This document shows, in pieces, positions 20,861-29,947 of a stretch of 64,000 nt of DNA. The position numbers were made by a program, and so were the translations under genes. How positions within the stretch are numbered: the first letter of the stretch is position 1; the number at the start of each line of letters is the position of its first letter. The notes beneath the pieces are model-generated. The model did no database searches. It saw only the letters and a list, made by a program, of their open reading frames with translations, and had not been told where the DNA came from. The DNA is taken from the NCBI RefSeq assembly GCF_018413605.1, contig NZ_JAHCDN010000001.1:744001-808000 (forward strand), written 5' to 3'. Source of the stretch: Variovorax sp. PCZ-1. Its GTDB lineage: Bacteria > Pseudomonadota > Gammaproteobacteria > Burkholderiales > Burkholderiaceae_C.

Positions 20861-22074
20861 AGATGCAAGGGCAGGCGCAGGGTGGCTTGGCAGCCGGGAG
20901 TCGATACTGCATCTGCACGATTTGTTGTATTTTTAGAAGAAAAACCATCATTTACCGGCGTAGATACTGCGCAAAGTGCTACCAAATCTATAGTAGCTCG
21001 GCCATCGTATTTGCTATTCAGGCGTTCGCGCACTTGCGCGAGACCAAAGCCGTTGGTCGTGTGCGATGGGGGGGAGGTAGGCTCGCAACCCATACCATCG
21101 TCCGAGACGCGCAGCACCAGAAAGCCAGCTTCTTGAGAGGCGGTGATACTGATTTGCCCACCCCCCACTTTGGGTTCCAAGCCATGCACGATGGCGTTTT
21201 CAACCAAGCTTTGCAAAATCAAAGTGGGTACTTTGATCTGCGAAAGTTCTGGCGGCAGATCAAACTGGAAGCGCAGGCGTTCACCGAGGCGAATTTGCAT
21301 GAGCGAGAGATAGTCTCGCAGCCGATCAAACTCCGCTTGCAAGCTGTGCTCCTGCGTGCGTGAAGCAGAAAGCGTAGCGCGCAGAAAATCGCCCAGCTGA
21401 TCGAGCATTTGCACTGCACGCTCAGGCTCATGTGGAATCAGAGCACGCAGATTGGCCAAGGTGTTAAACAGCATGTGCGGATCAAGCTGGCTTTGCAGCA
21501 ACTTGAGTTGTGCCTCTGTGGCTTGACGGCTTTTGGCTTCAAGCTCGGCTTGGTAATACGCACTCTTACCTTGGCTGTAAAAAAACAGCGAAATGCCAAT
21601 GCCCGAGGCCATGCTGAAGAGGAAGACGAAGGCAAAAAACTCTGGCGAGCGACGAACCAAGTCGAAACTGGTGAATCCGTTCACAGCATCGCCAATCAGA
21701 GTGCCGACCACGAAGCCTGTAAATACGCCGCCCAAAATCAAGGCAGCAGCGCGCCAGCCGCGAGGAAAAAGATGAGGTGAATCTTGATCAATGAAAAAGC
21801 GCCCGCCATCAATCAACGCCCAAGTGACCATGCCCATCGGTACCGAATACGCCAACTGCCCCCAAAGTGGAAGACTGACGCGAAACAGCCAAAGCAGGCT
21901 GCTCATCGCCACGCACAGCATCGCTACTTGCCAACCATGGCGCAGCAGCATGGAGCGGCAAGCTTGCATCACCGCCCATCCGCGCTGCCAACGTGGCAGG
22001 GTGCGCGCGGCTGTATAGGCTTGCGCGATGTGCGGGTCAAACAAAGTGGTGCTGTGCATAGGCATCCTCCTCAT
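20857..22074 (-). CDS. LytS/AlgZ-type sensor histidine kinase
   Basis: The 405-residue membrane kinase has four or more N-terminal helices (about 40-155), a His_kinase domain with LQSQLDPHMLFNTLANLRAL near 190 (phospho-acceptor His), and an ATPase domain (N box LVENAIVHGLEP, G boxes VSDDGMGCE and GFGLAQVRERL). Repeat copy R6, in the antisense direction, encodes about residues 360-374 (ALCAVSTPVNDG) after the last G box, adding a loop before the final strand ATLRLPLHL. Its stop overlaps the regulator start by ATGA, so the pair is translationally coupled. Confidence 0.92.
   Translation of the reverse strand: MRRMPMHSTTLFDPHIAQAYTAARTLPRWQRGWAVMQACRSMLLRHGWQVAMLCVAMSSLLWLFRVSLPLWGQLAYSVPMGMVTWALIDGGRFFIDQDSPHLFPRGWRAAALILGGVFTGFVVGTLIGDAVNGFTSFDLVRRSPEFFAFVFLFSMASGIGISLFFYSQGKSAYYQAELEAKSRQATEAQLKLLQSQLDPHMLFNTLANLRALIPHEPERAVQMLDQLGDFLRATLSASRTQEHSLQAEFDRLRDYLSLMQIRLGERLRFQFDLPPELSQIKVPTLILQSLVENAIVHGLEPKVGGGQISITASQEAGFLVLRVSDDGMGCEPTSPPSHTTNGFGLAQVRERLNSKYDGRATIDLVALCAVSTPVNDGFSSKNTTNRADAVSTPGCQATLRLPLHL
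20953..20994 (+). repeat. dispersed 42-base element, copy R6 (in frame, histidine kinase)
   Basis: Opposite in direction to the gene and read in the antisense frame that gives IALRADSMPA-type peptides, here VALCAVSTPV. Confidence 0.88.
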
Positions 22075-23117
22075 TGTGGGGCAGAAAGATGCCGATTGAA
22101 AAACGTCACGAGCTGCGCATACACATTTGGCAGGCTGCTGCGATCAAAACCCGCTGGATCAACCAACATGGGTGAAAGCGATGCTGCCAAATCTTGCGGC
22201 CAAGGAGAAAATAAGCTGCCATGCCCAGCTTGCGCTAAGCGTGCGATCAGCTCGCAGCGCTTGCAGGCGTTTAACACGCGTTCGCTGTGAAATTGTGGAT
22301 GCAGCCACACATCTTGCCCAGCTTCTATGATGCCTAGAGGGATACCTGGTCGTGCAAATGAAGCCATATCAAAAGGCGCGGCCATCGGCACAGAGGCGAC
22401 GGCTGCGCGGATGCGCGGCTCGTGGTGAGACAGCATGGTATCGTCATCAAAACGACGGCGATGCTCAGCGCGCGCGACGGCCAATTTGATGCCATCCAAG
22501 GCATTGCCACGCAAATAGGTCGCCAAGCCAACACAGGCATGGAAGTCTTTCTCCATATTCGCCAAACAATGCCGCATGAAATTGCCTTGTGACCATTGGC
22601 CACCTGCGAGCACCAGCGCATTGAAACCGCCAGCCGATGTGCCATAAACGCCTGCACGCTGTGTTTCGATCACTTTTGAATAATGGGGATGCGCTGCCAA
22701 TGCATCCAAAGTTTGGCTGATTTCGCGCGGGCGCAGCACCCAACTGGCCGGGCCTTCATTGCGCATATCGCGATGATTGTCTCCCGCATGTGTGGGCAGT
22801 GCCACCGCATAACCCGCATCCACGAAAGCGCGCGCCAGATCACTCAGCGGCCAAGGTGCGCCGCCAGAACCATGGGAGATCAGGAGTAAAGGTAATTTTT
22901 GCGGAGTATCAACCCAAGCGCCTTCCCAAGCCAGCGACAGCGCGAAGCGCCCTTGCTGAATGCGCGTAGCCGGGCTGCTGCTGGGATAAAACAGGCTGAT
23001 CTCTGGGCTGCTGGCTGTAGCGGGCAATTGAACGAAGCCCAGGGTAGCTGCATGCGCATTCAGACTGATGGTCCAAGCTAAAGAGGCGAAGAAGGCTCGC
23101 AGGAACTTATTCATCAT
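22071..23117 (-). CDS. secreted alpha/beta hydrolase (dienelactone-hydrolase/lipase-like)
   Basis: The 348-residue protein has a signal peptide (about 1-23, NAHA). It carries an alpha/beta-hydrolase core with LLISHGSGGAPW near 77, a conserved LPTHAGDNHRD segment, the nucleophile elbow GVYGTSAGGFN near 160, and a late candidate His in QAGHGSLFSPWP. It is a paralogue of the protein encoded at 23489-24613, with the same motif order. It overlaps the sensor kinase gene by ATGA. The substrate is unknown; linkage with a two-component pair suggests envelope or extracellular chemistry. Confidence 0.85.
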   Translation of the reverse strand: MMNKFLRAFFASLAWTISLNAHAATLGFVQLPATASSPEISLFYPSSSPATRIQQGRFALSLAWEGAWVDTPQKLPLLLISHGSGGAPWPLSDLARAFVDAGYAVALPTHAGDNHRDMRNEGPASWVLRPREISQTLDALAAHPHYSKVIETQRAGVYGTSAGGFNALVLAGGQWSQGNFMRHCLANMEKDFHACVGLATYLRGNALDGIKLAVARAEHRRRFDDDTMLSHHEPRIRAAVASVPMAAPFDMASFARPGIPLGIIEAGQDVWLHPQFHSERVLNACKRCELIARLAQAGHGSLFSPWPQDLAASLSPMLVDPAGFDRSSLPNVYAQLVTFFNRHLSAPQ

Positions 23118-23139
23118 GTATCTCTAACAGGTGTGTACT

Positions 23140-23457
23140 TCACCATGGATCGCGCTGGGTTTGCAAGCGGGCGCGCTCTGCTTGAAGCAATCGCTCATGC
23201 AAGGCGCTACCAGGGCTGCCTAACCACACCACTGCGCCATGAATTGCTAAACCGAGCCCCCAACCTGCTAGCGGGAAAAATGCCCAAGGTTTGCCGTTGG
23301 CCAAGGAAATCGTCATGAGCAAGGCATTGACGCAGACAAAGACAGCAGCATGGATGAACCAACCGAGTTTCGCACCCGCACGGCGGCGGGCGAGGCGCTC
23401 AATCTCTTGAGGCGAGAGGCTAGCATTGGAGGTTGTGACCTTGTAAGACATATTCAT
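23140..23457 (-). CDS. 2TM-domain small membrane protein
   Basis: The 105-residue protein has two hydrophobic helices (about 32-52, AAVFVCVNALLMTISLA, and about 58-80) and charged ends, as in the 2TM family that often accompanies or is fused to LytS-type kinases. A GGA-type site precedes the ATG. It lies between two hydrolase genes of the operon. It may modulate the sensor kinase two genes downstream, but no function is established. Confidence 0.8.
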   Translation of the reverse strand: MNMSYKVTTSNASLSPQEIERLARRRAGAKLGWFIHAAVFVCVNALLMTISLANGKPWAFFPLAGWGLGLAIHGAVVWLGSPGSALHERLLQAERARLQTQRDPW

Positions 23458-23488
23458 GATGGTTCCTTGTGTGAGGTGAGGAAAGTTT

Positions 23489-24613
23489 TCAAGGCTTAAT
23501 TTGCGCTACAGGGCTCAGATGCTTGAGATGAAATTGCACGATCTTGGCAAAAGCAGCATCTCGCAACTTGGCATCAAAGCCCGGTGTCGGCATCCCACCG
23601 CGCACTTGGCTAGCCGCCACCTCTCGTGCCACAGCTTCAGGCCAAGGCGCAAGCAAATCAAAATGCTCGGCGGGAAGATCGACCAGCTGCTGGCAGCTTC
23701 GGCAATTGGTAAGCACATAGTCGGAATGAAAGCGCGGCACCAAAACCTGATCGTTTTTTGCTGTGACCAAGCCCACAGGGATCTTGATATGCGCCAGACT
23801 CTCGGTGCTGAAAATTGCCGCCACAGGAACGGAGAGTGTGACAGCGGCAATGCGCACGTCTGGTCGCACTTCTGTATTGCCTGATTGAGGCGTCAGCCCG
23901 CCGTACGATGTTTTGATCTCTTCGGGTAAAAACATTTCAGGCACATTTTGGGCGCGCAGCATACTGGCTTGACGCTCCCGCCTTGCGGTGCCCGAAGCGG
24001 CGCCTTGATAGCAAAAGCCTTCGTCCGCATCTTGCACGCGGTTGCAATGCTGCACCAAATTGAGGGTGCGCCATTGAGCCCCTGCCAATGCCAGACCCGT
24101 CACACCGCCAGCAGACATGCCATGAACACCTACTTGATCTAACTTGAGTCGTGCTGACCAAATCGGATGTTGGGAGAGCGCATCAATCACTTGTGTGACT
24201 TCTCTGGGGCGAGTTTGAAAAGCGGCAGGCCCCGCCTTGGAGGCATCACGAAAATTGTCGCCAGCATGTAATGGTTGTGCCACGACAAAGCCAGCTCGCG
24301 CGAGTGTGGATGCAAGATGGTGGTCAGACACATCACTTCCTCCCGAACCATGCGAGAGCACGATGAGGCGATGTACTTTGGCGACGGGTTGGGCATCACG
24401 CGACACATTCAAGACAAAAGGTCCGATGCTCACCGGGCTGGCGATGGCCTCGGTCGGATAGATCATCGTGACTGGCACTGCGCCCGCTTGAATACGGCTC
24501 ATGCCGATCTGCGCTTGGGCTGCAGAGCCGCATGCGAGCCAAATCATCAAACCAGTGATGAAAGCAGTAACGAGGGGATGGGGTTTCATAAGGGATTTCA
24601 TAAGGGGTTTCAT
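23489..24613 (-). CDS. secreted alpha/beta hydrolase, paralogue of the one at 22071
   Basis: From the ATG at 24613 the product has 374 residues, with a signal peptide ending near residue 34 (ACGSAAQAQ). Motifs match the paralogue: LIVLSHGSGGSD, QPLHAGDNFRD, nucleophile elbow GVHGMSAGGVTG, and late His in PAEHFDLLAPWP. The start region contains three near-identical MK(P/S)L codon groups, so the exact initiation codon is uncertain. Tandem copies separated by the 2TM gene suggest duplication with divergence. Confidence 0.83.
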   Translation of the reverse strand: MKPLMKSLMKPHPLVTAFITGLMIWLACGSAAQAQIGMSRIQAGAVPVTMIYPTEAIASPVSIGPFVLNVSRDAQPVAKVHRLIVLSHGSGGSDVSDHHLASTLARAGFVVAQPLHAGDNFRDASKAGPAAFQTRPREVTQVIDALSQHPIWSARLKLDQVGVHGMSAGGVTGLALAGAQWRTLNLVQHCNRVQDADEGFCYQGAASGTARRERQASMLRAQNVPEMFLPEEIKTSYGGLTPQSGNTEVRPDVRIAAVTLSVPVAAIFSTESLAHIKIPVGLVTAKNDQVLVPRFHSDYVLTNCRSCQQLVDLPAEHFDLLAPWPEAVAREVAASQVRGGMPTPGFDAKLRDAAFAKIVQFHLKHLSPVAQIKP

Positions 24614-24627
24614 CGTGAAAGGGGGTT

Positions 24628-25032
24628 TCAGCCCCAAATGAATTGACCGAGGAAGCGGCCGGGTAAGAGTGTGAAGACACCCGCGCCCAAGCAAGCACCG
24701 AAATACAGCCCAAGCATGGTTTTACGGTGGCCACGGATATTGCCTTTGGCAAGAAACCAGAATGCACCGAGCAAGCCAAACAGCGTGACGGGGATCAGCA
24801 GATGAATCCACGAAAAGCGCCACCACTGCGGGAAATGCGAATGAATAAAAGCCGCAGAAATGGCGCTGATCAACATCATCGTGACCCAGGCATAGCCGAA
24901 GGCGCGATGCAGCTTCGGTCGCTGTTTGCTGGACAGGCGCGCCCAGAGGGCAAACGGACCGAGCACGGCGGCTGCGAGCGCTGCGGCCAGATGAATGATG
25001 ACCTGCGGAGAGAGTGAAGACAGTGTTTGCAT
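24628..25032 (-). CDS. DUF2306-like membrane protein
   Basis: The product has 134 residues from ATG 25032 (144 from ATG 25062). Four hydrophobic segments are visible, with the family-like pattern of a conserved His and Arg (KLHRAFGYAWVTMMLIS) and a later RGHRKTMLGLYFGA. It is the first gene of a six-gene operon (membrane protein, hydrolase, 2TM, hydrolase, kinase, regulator). The function of the family is not known. Confidence 0.78.
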   Translation of the reverse strand: MQTLSSLSPQVIIHLAAALAAAVLGPFALWARLSSKQRPKLHRAFGYAWVTMMLISAISAAFIHSHFPQWWRFSWIHLLIPVTLFGLLGAFWFLAKGNIRGHRKTMLGLYFGACLGAGVFTLLPGRFLGQFIWG

Positions 25033-25131
25033 GCCGCTACTGTGCCGTTTGGGGGCAAGCATGGCTAGCGGATTGCGATGGAATGCAGAAATATGGGAGC
25101 GAAATGCCGTTCTGGTCGCTTGACTTCAGAA

Positions 25132-25794
25132 TCAACGAGAAAGCCACTGATCGAGTTTCTCAACTCTTTTCAAACCCTGCCAACTGGGGCTGCTGCCCAT
25201 CTCTTTCATGAGCTGTGGCCAGATGCATTGCAAGACCTCAGCTTCCACAAAAGCATCGGCAGCCGCTTCATGGCGAGCGGGGCAGGTGAGGTTGAAATGG
25301 TTGAGCCATTGGTCAAGGTCTTCGGCCTTCGCATCAGGCTGAGTCACGGCGCAGAGCTTTTCAATATCAAGCCATGGGTTTTTCAAAGGTTTCCCTAGCT
25401 CGGAGAGGAAATGGCGATCCAGCATGATTTGGTCAAACCAAGCGTGAAAGGCCAGCAGGGGTGCATCGGCCAAAAAATCACGCAGCATGGGTAAGGCTTG
25501 CCAGCCAGGCAGGCCCATTTGTTGACGCTGCATGCCTATGCCGTGGATCAAGATGTTGTCTTTGTCTTCCACAGTGCGCTCGGGCTGGATCACAATTTCG
25601 AAGCTATCGCCGGGTGTGATGGCGAGCGTTCGTGTTGTCCAATCCACTCGCAGACCGATACAGGCGACTGCGAGCAGCTGTGCTTTTTGTGGATCCAGTC
25701 CGCTGGTTTCAACATCGAGCACGACCCAGCGCTCGCGCACAGGTTCTGCAGATGCGACGCTTTTTTGCTTGAACCAATCGAGTAGACCCATCAT
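25132..25794 (-). CDS. DnaQ-like 3'-5' exonuclease
   Basis: The protein has about 220 residues and the DEDDh exonuclease motifs: VVLDVETSG near 25 (Exo I), AFHAWFDQIMLD near 117 (Exo II), and ARHEAAADAFVEA near 192 (Exo III with His). It resembles stand-alone PolC/DnaQ-type nucleases rather than the replicative epsilon subunit. The ATG at 25794 shares its A with the stop of the DUF294 gene (TGATG), so translation is coupled. The same pairing of a DUF294/CBS protein and an exonuclease is common in proteobacteria and suggests a shared nucleotide-signalling role. Confidence 0.88.
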   Translation of the reverse strand: MMGLLDWFKQKSVASAEPVRERWVVLDVETSGLDPQKAQLLAVACIGLRVDWTTRTLAITPGDSFEIVIQPERTVEDKDNILIHGIGMQRQQMGLPGWQALPMLRDFLADAPLLAFHAWFDQIMLDRHFLSELGKPLKNPWLDIEKLCAVTQPDAKAEDLDQWLNHFNLTCPARHEAAADAFVEAEVLQCIWPQLMKEMGSSPSWQGLKRVEKLDQWLSR

Positions 25795-27704
25795 CAACGC
25801 TCGTAATCCATGCGCATGCGATCTTGCAGGTCTCGTGCAACTCGGCAGGTTTCTTTGAGAATGCGGCGGTCAATCGTGTTGAGGCGGCGAACGTCGATAC
25901 GATTGGGCTCATCAGGGTCACCCAAACCTTCCTTCATACCGAGTGCGATATCGATTTGCACACGCAAGCGCAGAGTTTGCAAAAATTCAAAACCACCAAT
26001 CCAGCCCTCGTACTCACGTTGTTTGATACCAAGTTTGGCGCCTATAGCCGCCAGGCGAGCTCGGGTGTTGGTTTCAGCAATACCTTGCGCGAGTGCATAC
26101 AGGCGAGCGGCATCCACAAAGATGGCTGTCCCGCGCAGCTTCAAATCCACGGTGGCGTCGTCATACGTGTCGATTGCGCCTGTCCAGGTCAGGGGCGGTG
26201 TGCGCTGCAGGGCATTGATGGCAAGAAGTTTCAAAAAACGGTTTTTGCTCACTGTGTGGGTTGTTACGAAGTCGCGCAGCTGCTGTGCCAGCACCAGCTC
26301 GCCCCAGAGGCCTCGCAGATCAAAAAAGATACTGGCATTGAGCAGATCCTCAGGCTCGCCCACACCGATCCAATGCGCGAAGCGCGCTTGCCATTCGCTT
26401 TGCTTGAGGCAGAGCTCGGCATTGCTGGCCATGATGTTGCCAGCGCACAGCGGATAACCGCATTCATCCAGTGTTTCATTCGCAGACCGCGCCAGCGCGA
26501 GCCATCTGAGACGTTCTGTATCGGAAGTGCTGTCTTGCAAAATCAGCGCATTGTCTTGATCGGTGGCGATGGTTTGCTCTTCACGGCCTTCTGATCCAAG
26601 TGCGATCCAGCAAGCTTGCTTGGGATCTAAGCCGTGCTCCGAGGCCAGCAAGTCCAGTAATCTGCCCGTGAGTAAATCGTTCAGATGGCTCACGAGCGCT
26701 GTGAGCTGGCGTGATTGGATACCTTGGCCCAGCAAGCGCGCCGCGAACTGGCGGATATCTGGCGCAAGCGCTTTGAGCTGTTCAATGCTCACGGCTCCGC
26801 GCAGTGCGTTCGAGAGCTGCTGCAAACTCATACGCTGCATGGCAAACAAATCTCGTTCGGAGACGATGCCCACCACGGCGCCACCACGAGTGATAGGCAC
26901 ATGCCGAATCGCATGGCGCGACATGAGAAGCGCTGCATCCTGCGCTGTGTCGCTGACATCGAGTGTGCGCACCGGCGAGACCATCACCTGTGCGATGGGA
27001 GTATCCAGCGATACGCCGGGCAATGTCACCCGACCAAGAATATCGTAACGCGTCAGAATGCCAATGGCATGCTTTTCATCATCGGTGACAAGCATCGAGC
27101 CAATTCTTGATTGCTCCATTTTTGATAGCACTTCGCGCAGACTGCTTGCCGGCGAGCAGCTGATTGGAGCATTTTTTATGAGACTGCCCAGAGGTGTTTC
27201 CATGCTTTGCTCAGCAAGCACGCGCGAGGCCATCTCGCCTTGCAGGGCTTTGCGAGAAAGGCTGAGGAAATGTTGGATGCGTTGATTCAAAAAATCGGCA
27301 AACGGCGCGCTCTGGCTGGCTAAGGCTTTGACCGAGGCAATCGGCAGTGCAAGTGCAAAGCAGTCTTCCGTGGCACGGTATGTGGCCGTCACAGCTCGGT
27401 TGCCAACCACAGCGCTCACCGGAAACAGCTCGCCTGCCTCATACAAAAATGCACCACCATTGAGCTCGGCCAAGCCTTGAGTGCCTGTGACTGCGCCGCG
27501 CCGAACAAAGAGCAGATGTTGAGCTGTGCCATCAGCGGGGCTCATCACCCGCTCCCCCGTAGCAAAGTAGCGCTGTTGGCTGCCACTGACGAACGCGCGG
27601 ATATGCTCTGCAGCCATTTGGTCAAAGGGTGCGTGCTGCGCCAGCTCTTTGGCTAATTGGGTGATTAAGCTGCCTGCGGGCTGGGAGATGACGGGATTTG
27701 ACAT
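25794..27704 (-). CDS. cyclic-nucleotide-binding/CBS/DUF294 nucleotidyltransferase-like protein
   Basis: About 636 residues from ATG 27704 (MSNPVISQPAG; an upstream ATG at 27722 is less likely). Order of domains: cNMP-binding (about 15-130), two CBS motifs (about 165-285), DUF294 nucleotidyltransferase-like (about 330-450, with LGSEGREEQTIATDQDN) and a C-terminal substrate-binding helical domain. Repeat copy R7 encodes the first CBS helix (SPASSLREVLSKM), which nevertheless looks like a normal CBS helix. Such proteins probably sense nucleotides. The downstream exonuclease is coupled. Confidence 0.88.
   Translation of the reverse strand: MSNPVISQPAGSLITQLAKELAQHAPFDQMAAEHIRAFVSGSQQRYFATGERVMSPADGTAQHLLFVRRGAVTGTQGLAELNGGAFLYEAGELFPVSAVVGNRAVTATYRATEDCFALALPIASVKALASQSAPFADFLNQRIQHFLSLSRKALQGEMASRVLAEQSMETPLGSLIKNAPISCSPASSLREVLSKMEQSRIGSMLVTDDEKHAIGILTRYDILGRVTLPGVSLDTPIAQVMVSPVRTLDVSDTAQDAALLMSRHAIRHVPITRGGAVVGIVSERDLFAMQRMSLQQLSNALRGAVSIEQLKALAPDIRQFAARLLGQGIQSRQLTALVSHLNDLLTGRLLDLLASEHGLDPKQACWIALGSEGREEQTIATDQDNALILQDSTSDTERLRWLALARSANETLDECGYPLCAGNIMASNAELCLKQSEWQARFAHWIGVGEPEDLLNASIFFDLRGLWGELVLAQQLRDFVTTHTVSKNRFLKLLAINALQRTPPLTWTGAIDTYDDATVDLKLRGTAIFVDAARLYALAQGIAETNTRARLAAIGAKLGIKQREYEGWIGGFEFLQTLRLRVQIDIALGMKEGLGDPDEPNRIDVRRLNTIDRRILKETCRVARDLQDRMRMDYER
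27119..27153 (-). repeat. dispersed 42-base element, copy R7 (in frame, DUF294 protein)
   Basis: Same direction as the gene but read in a different frame from R5. The usual TAG of that frame is replaced here by AGC, which keeps the frame open. Confidence 0.7.
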
Positions 27705-27763
27705 TGCCCTAAGTTTACCCATCAGACATACGCCACACCACCGTACTGCCTACAATCTGCTCT

Positions 27764-29935
27764 ATGAAGAAATCTCTTTGGTTAGCAGGCTTGGTGGTGC
27801 TGGCAGCGGCTGGCGGCGGTGCTTGGTGGTGGAAAAGCCAAGACAAGTCAGGCGATGTGCAATACCGAAGCGCCAAAATCGAGCGTGGCAATTTGCAAGC
27901 CAGCGTATCGGCCAGCGGTGCGGTGAACCCCGTCACGCAGGTGAGCGTCGGCACGCAGGTGAGCGGGCAGATCAAAGAGCTTTATGTGGATTTCAATTCT
28001 GAAGTGAAAGCGGGGCAATTGATTGCTCAGATTGATCCGGAGACTTTTGAATTCCGCGTACGCCAATCGATGGCCGATGTCGATGCTGCTCGCGCGGCTG
28101 TGCTCACAGCACAGGCCAATGTGCAAGCCTCCAATGCTGCGATTTCTCGCGCTCAGGTGGAGGTGACCGAGGCTCAGCGTGATGCAGATCGAAAGAAAGA
28201 TTTAGCAGATAAACAATTTATTGCGCAAAGCGAAGCAGATCGAGCACGTGCTTTGGTCAACACCACAGGCGAGAGCTTGAAATCCGCCCAAGCGCAGCTA
28301 GCCGTCACGCAGGCCCAAGTGAAATCAGCTCAGGCGAATGTGGCGCAGCGTGAAGCGGCTTTGGCTCAGGCGCGCATTGATTTGCAGCGCACCAAAATCA
28401 CTTCGCCTGTGAACGGGATTGTGATCAAGCGCGCAATTGAAAAAGGGCAGACCGTAGCTGCTAGTCTGCAATCACCCGAGCTATTTGTCATCGCACAAAA
28501 CCTCTCCGATATGCAGGTGGATGCAAGTATCGACGAAGCCGATGTGAGCCGGATTCGCACCGGGCAACGTGCTACTTTCACGGTAGACGCTTTCCCCGGA
28601 CAGACCTTTGAAGGCGAAGTGCGCCAAGTGCGCAAGGCTGCACAAAATGTGGCGAATGTGGTGACTTATGTTGCTGTGGTGGGCTTTACCAACAATGCTG
28701 GGCGTCTTCTGCCCGGTATGACGGCGAATGTCCGTGTGGTGACCGACAGCCGGGAAAATGTCTTGAAGATTCCGAATGCGGCTCTGCGGGTGAGGATTGC
28801 GGGCGTGGACCCTGCAAATACAGGCGCCTCTGCGCCTACTGTGCCAGCAGCGCCAGCATCCGCCCCCCAAACTGGACGCAGTAGCTTCAGCTTCTTCAGC
28901 GAAGCGGTGGCGCAGCCAGCAGGTGGAGGAGGGGGCTTTGCAGCGCAGCGTGAACGCTTGATCTCTGAGTTGCAACTGACCGCTGATCAACAAAGCAAAC
29001 TCGACGCGATTCAAACCGAAATGCGCCCTCAATTCATGGCGATGCGCGATATGGATGAAGCTGAGCGTCAAGGTGCAAGAGAAAAAATCACCGCTGAAAT
29101 GCGCAGCAAAATCTCTGCCATGCTCACGCCAGATCAACGCAAAAAATACCAAGAAATGATTGCTAATGCGCCACCGCCTGGCGCAGCATCAGGCGGGGTG
29201 CCTCGTTCAGCTTCGCCCGCACCCGGCGGCAATCGCCCACAAGCAGCCACAGCTGCGCAAACGCCCATCACCAGTAGCACTCCTAATTCAATAGCACCTC
29301 GCGCAGATTCTATGCCGGCTACAGGCCAAAAACCCTCTCAAAACAGTGCTGCGGGTGCTGTGGGTGGTGCTTTGCCATCAGCGCCCGCTTCAGCATCCAT
29401 GGCATCTCCAACGCCGCAAGGCAGTGCGCCAGCCGCTGCAGGAGGCGGTGGCGGTGGTGGCCCATTGGGAGAATTTCGAAATCGTCTCGTGAGCGAATTG
29501 CAGCTCAGCGCCGATCAGCAACAAAAGCTGGATGCGTTGTTCACAGAAACACGTCCTAAATTCGCCGCCATGCGCGGTGCCACCCCGGAAGATCGCCCCA
29601 AGGTGCGAGAGCGCATCATGGCTGAGCTGCGCGCCAAGATCAATGATTTCCTCTCGGCTGAGCAGAAAACGAAATACGCTGCACTGTTGTCTGAAATGGG
29701 TAGCCGCGCCAGCTCGCGTGGTCGCATCTATCTGCTCGATAGCCAAGGCAAACCGGTGGCCTACAACGTGCGCTTGGGCATCACCGATGGCACATTTACT
29801 GAGCTGATGGTTGCGCCCAACTCGCCGAATGCTGAGGTGTTCAAAGAGGGTGCGAGCGTGATTACGGGGGTGATTGGTGCCGGCAGTACACCCGCAGCAG
29901 GCGCACGCCCCACAGGCCCTCGTATGCCTTTCTGA
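27764..29935 (+). CDS. macA: MacA-like membrane-fusion protein with two inserted LTxxQ-type modules
   Basis: At 723 residues this is nearly twice the usual 370-400. It has an N-terminal anchor helix (about 4-24), a lipoyl/HlyD core with long coiled-coil hairpin (about 40-215) and a beta-barrel region (to about 330). Two related modules follow, at about 394-465 (ELQLTADQQSKLD ... LTPDQRKKYQEM) and 571-645 (ELQLSADQQQKLD ... LSAEQKTKYAAL). They resemble the LTxxQ motif of Spy/CpxP-type periplasmic chaperones. Gly/Pro/Ser-rich linkers separate them, one holding repeat copy R8, and the final MFP domain closes the protein. The ATPase gene follows 12 bases later. Confidence 0.9.
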   Translation: MKKSLWLAGLVVLAAAGGGAWWWKSQDKSGDVQYRSAKIERGNLQASVSASGAVNPVTQVSVGTQVSGQIKELYVDFNSEVKAGQLIAQIDPETFEFRVRQSMADVDAARAAVLTAQANVQASNAAISRAQVEVTEAQRDADRKKDLADKQFIAQSEADRARALVNTTGESLKSAQAQLAVTQAQVKSAQANVAQREAALAQARIDLQRTKITSPVNGIVIKRAIEKGQTVAASLQSPELFVIAQNLSDMQVDASIDEADVSRIRTGQRATFTVDAFPGQTFEGEVRQVRKAAQNVANVVTYVAVVGFTNNAGRLLPGMTANVRVVTDSRENVLKIPNAALRVRIAGVDPANTGASAPTVPAAPASAPQTGRSSFSFFSEAVAQPAGGGGGFAAQRERLISELQLTADQQSKLDAIQTEMRPQFMAMRDMDEAERQGAREKITAEMRSKISAMLTPDQRKKYQEMIANAPPPGAASGGVPRSASPAPGGNRPQAATAAQTPITSSTPNSIAPRADSMPATGQKPSQNSAAGAVGGALPSAPASASMASPTPQGSAPAAAGGGGGGGPLGEFRNRLVSELQLSADQQQKLDALFTETRPKFAAMRGATPEDRPKVRERIMAELRAKINDFLSAEQKTKYAALLSEMGSRASSRGRIYLLDSQGKPVAYNVRLGITDGTFTELMVAPNSPNAEVFKEGASVITGVIGAGSTPAAGARPTGPRMPF
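29282..29319 (-). repeat. dispersed 42-base element, copy R8 (in frame, macA-like)
   Basis: Opposite in direction to the gene. It encodes NSIAPRADSMPA in the linker between the two LTxxQ-type modules. Confidence 0.88.
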
Positions 29936-29947
29936 TCGCATGAACTT

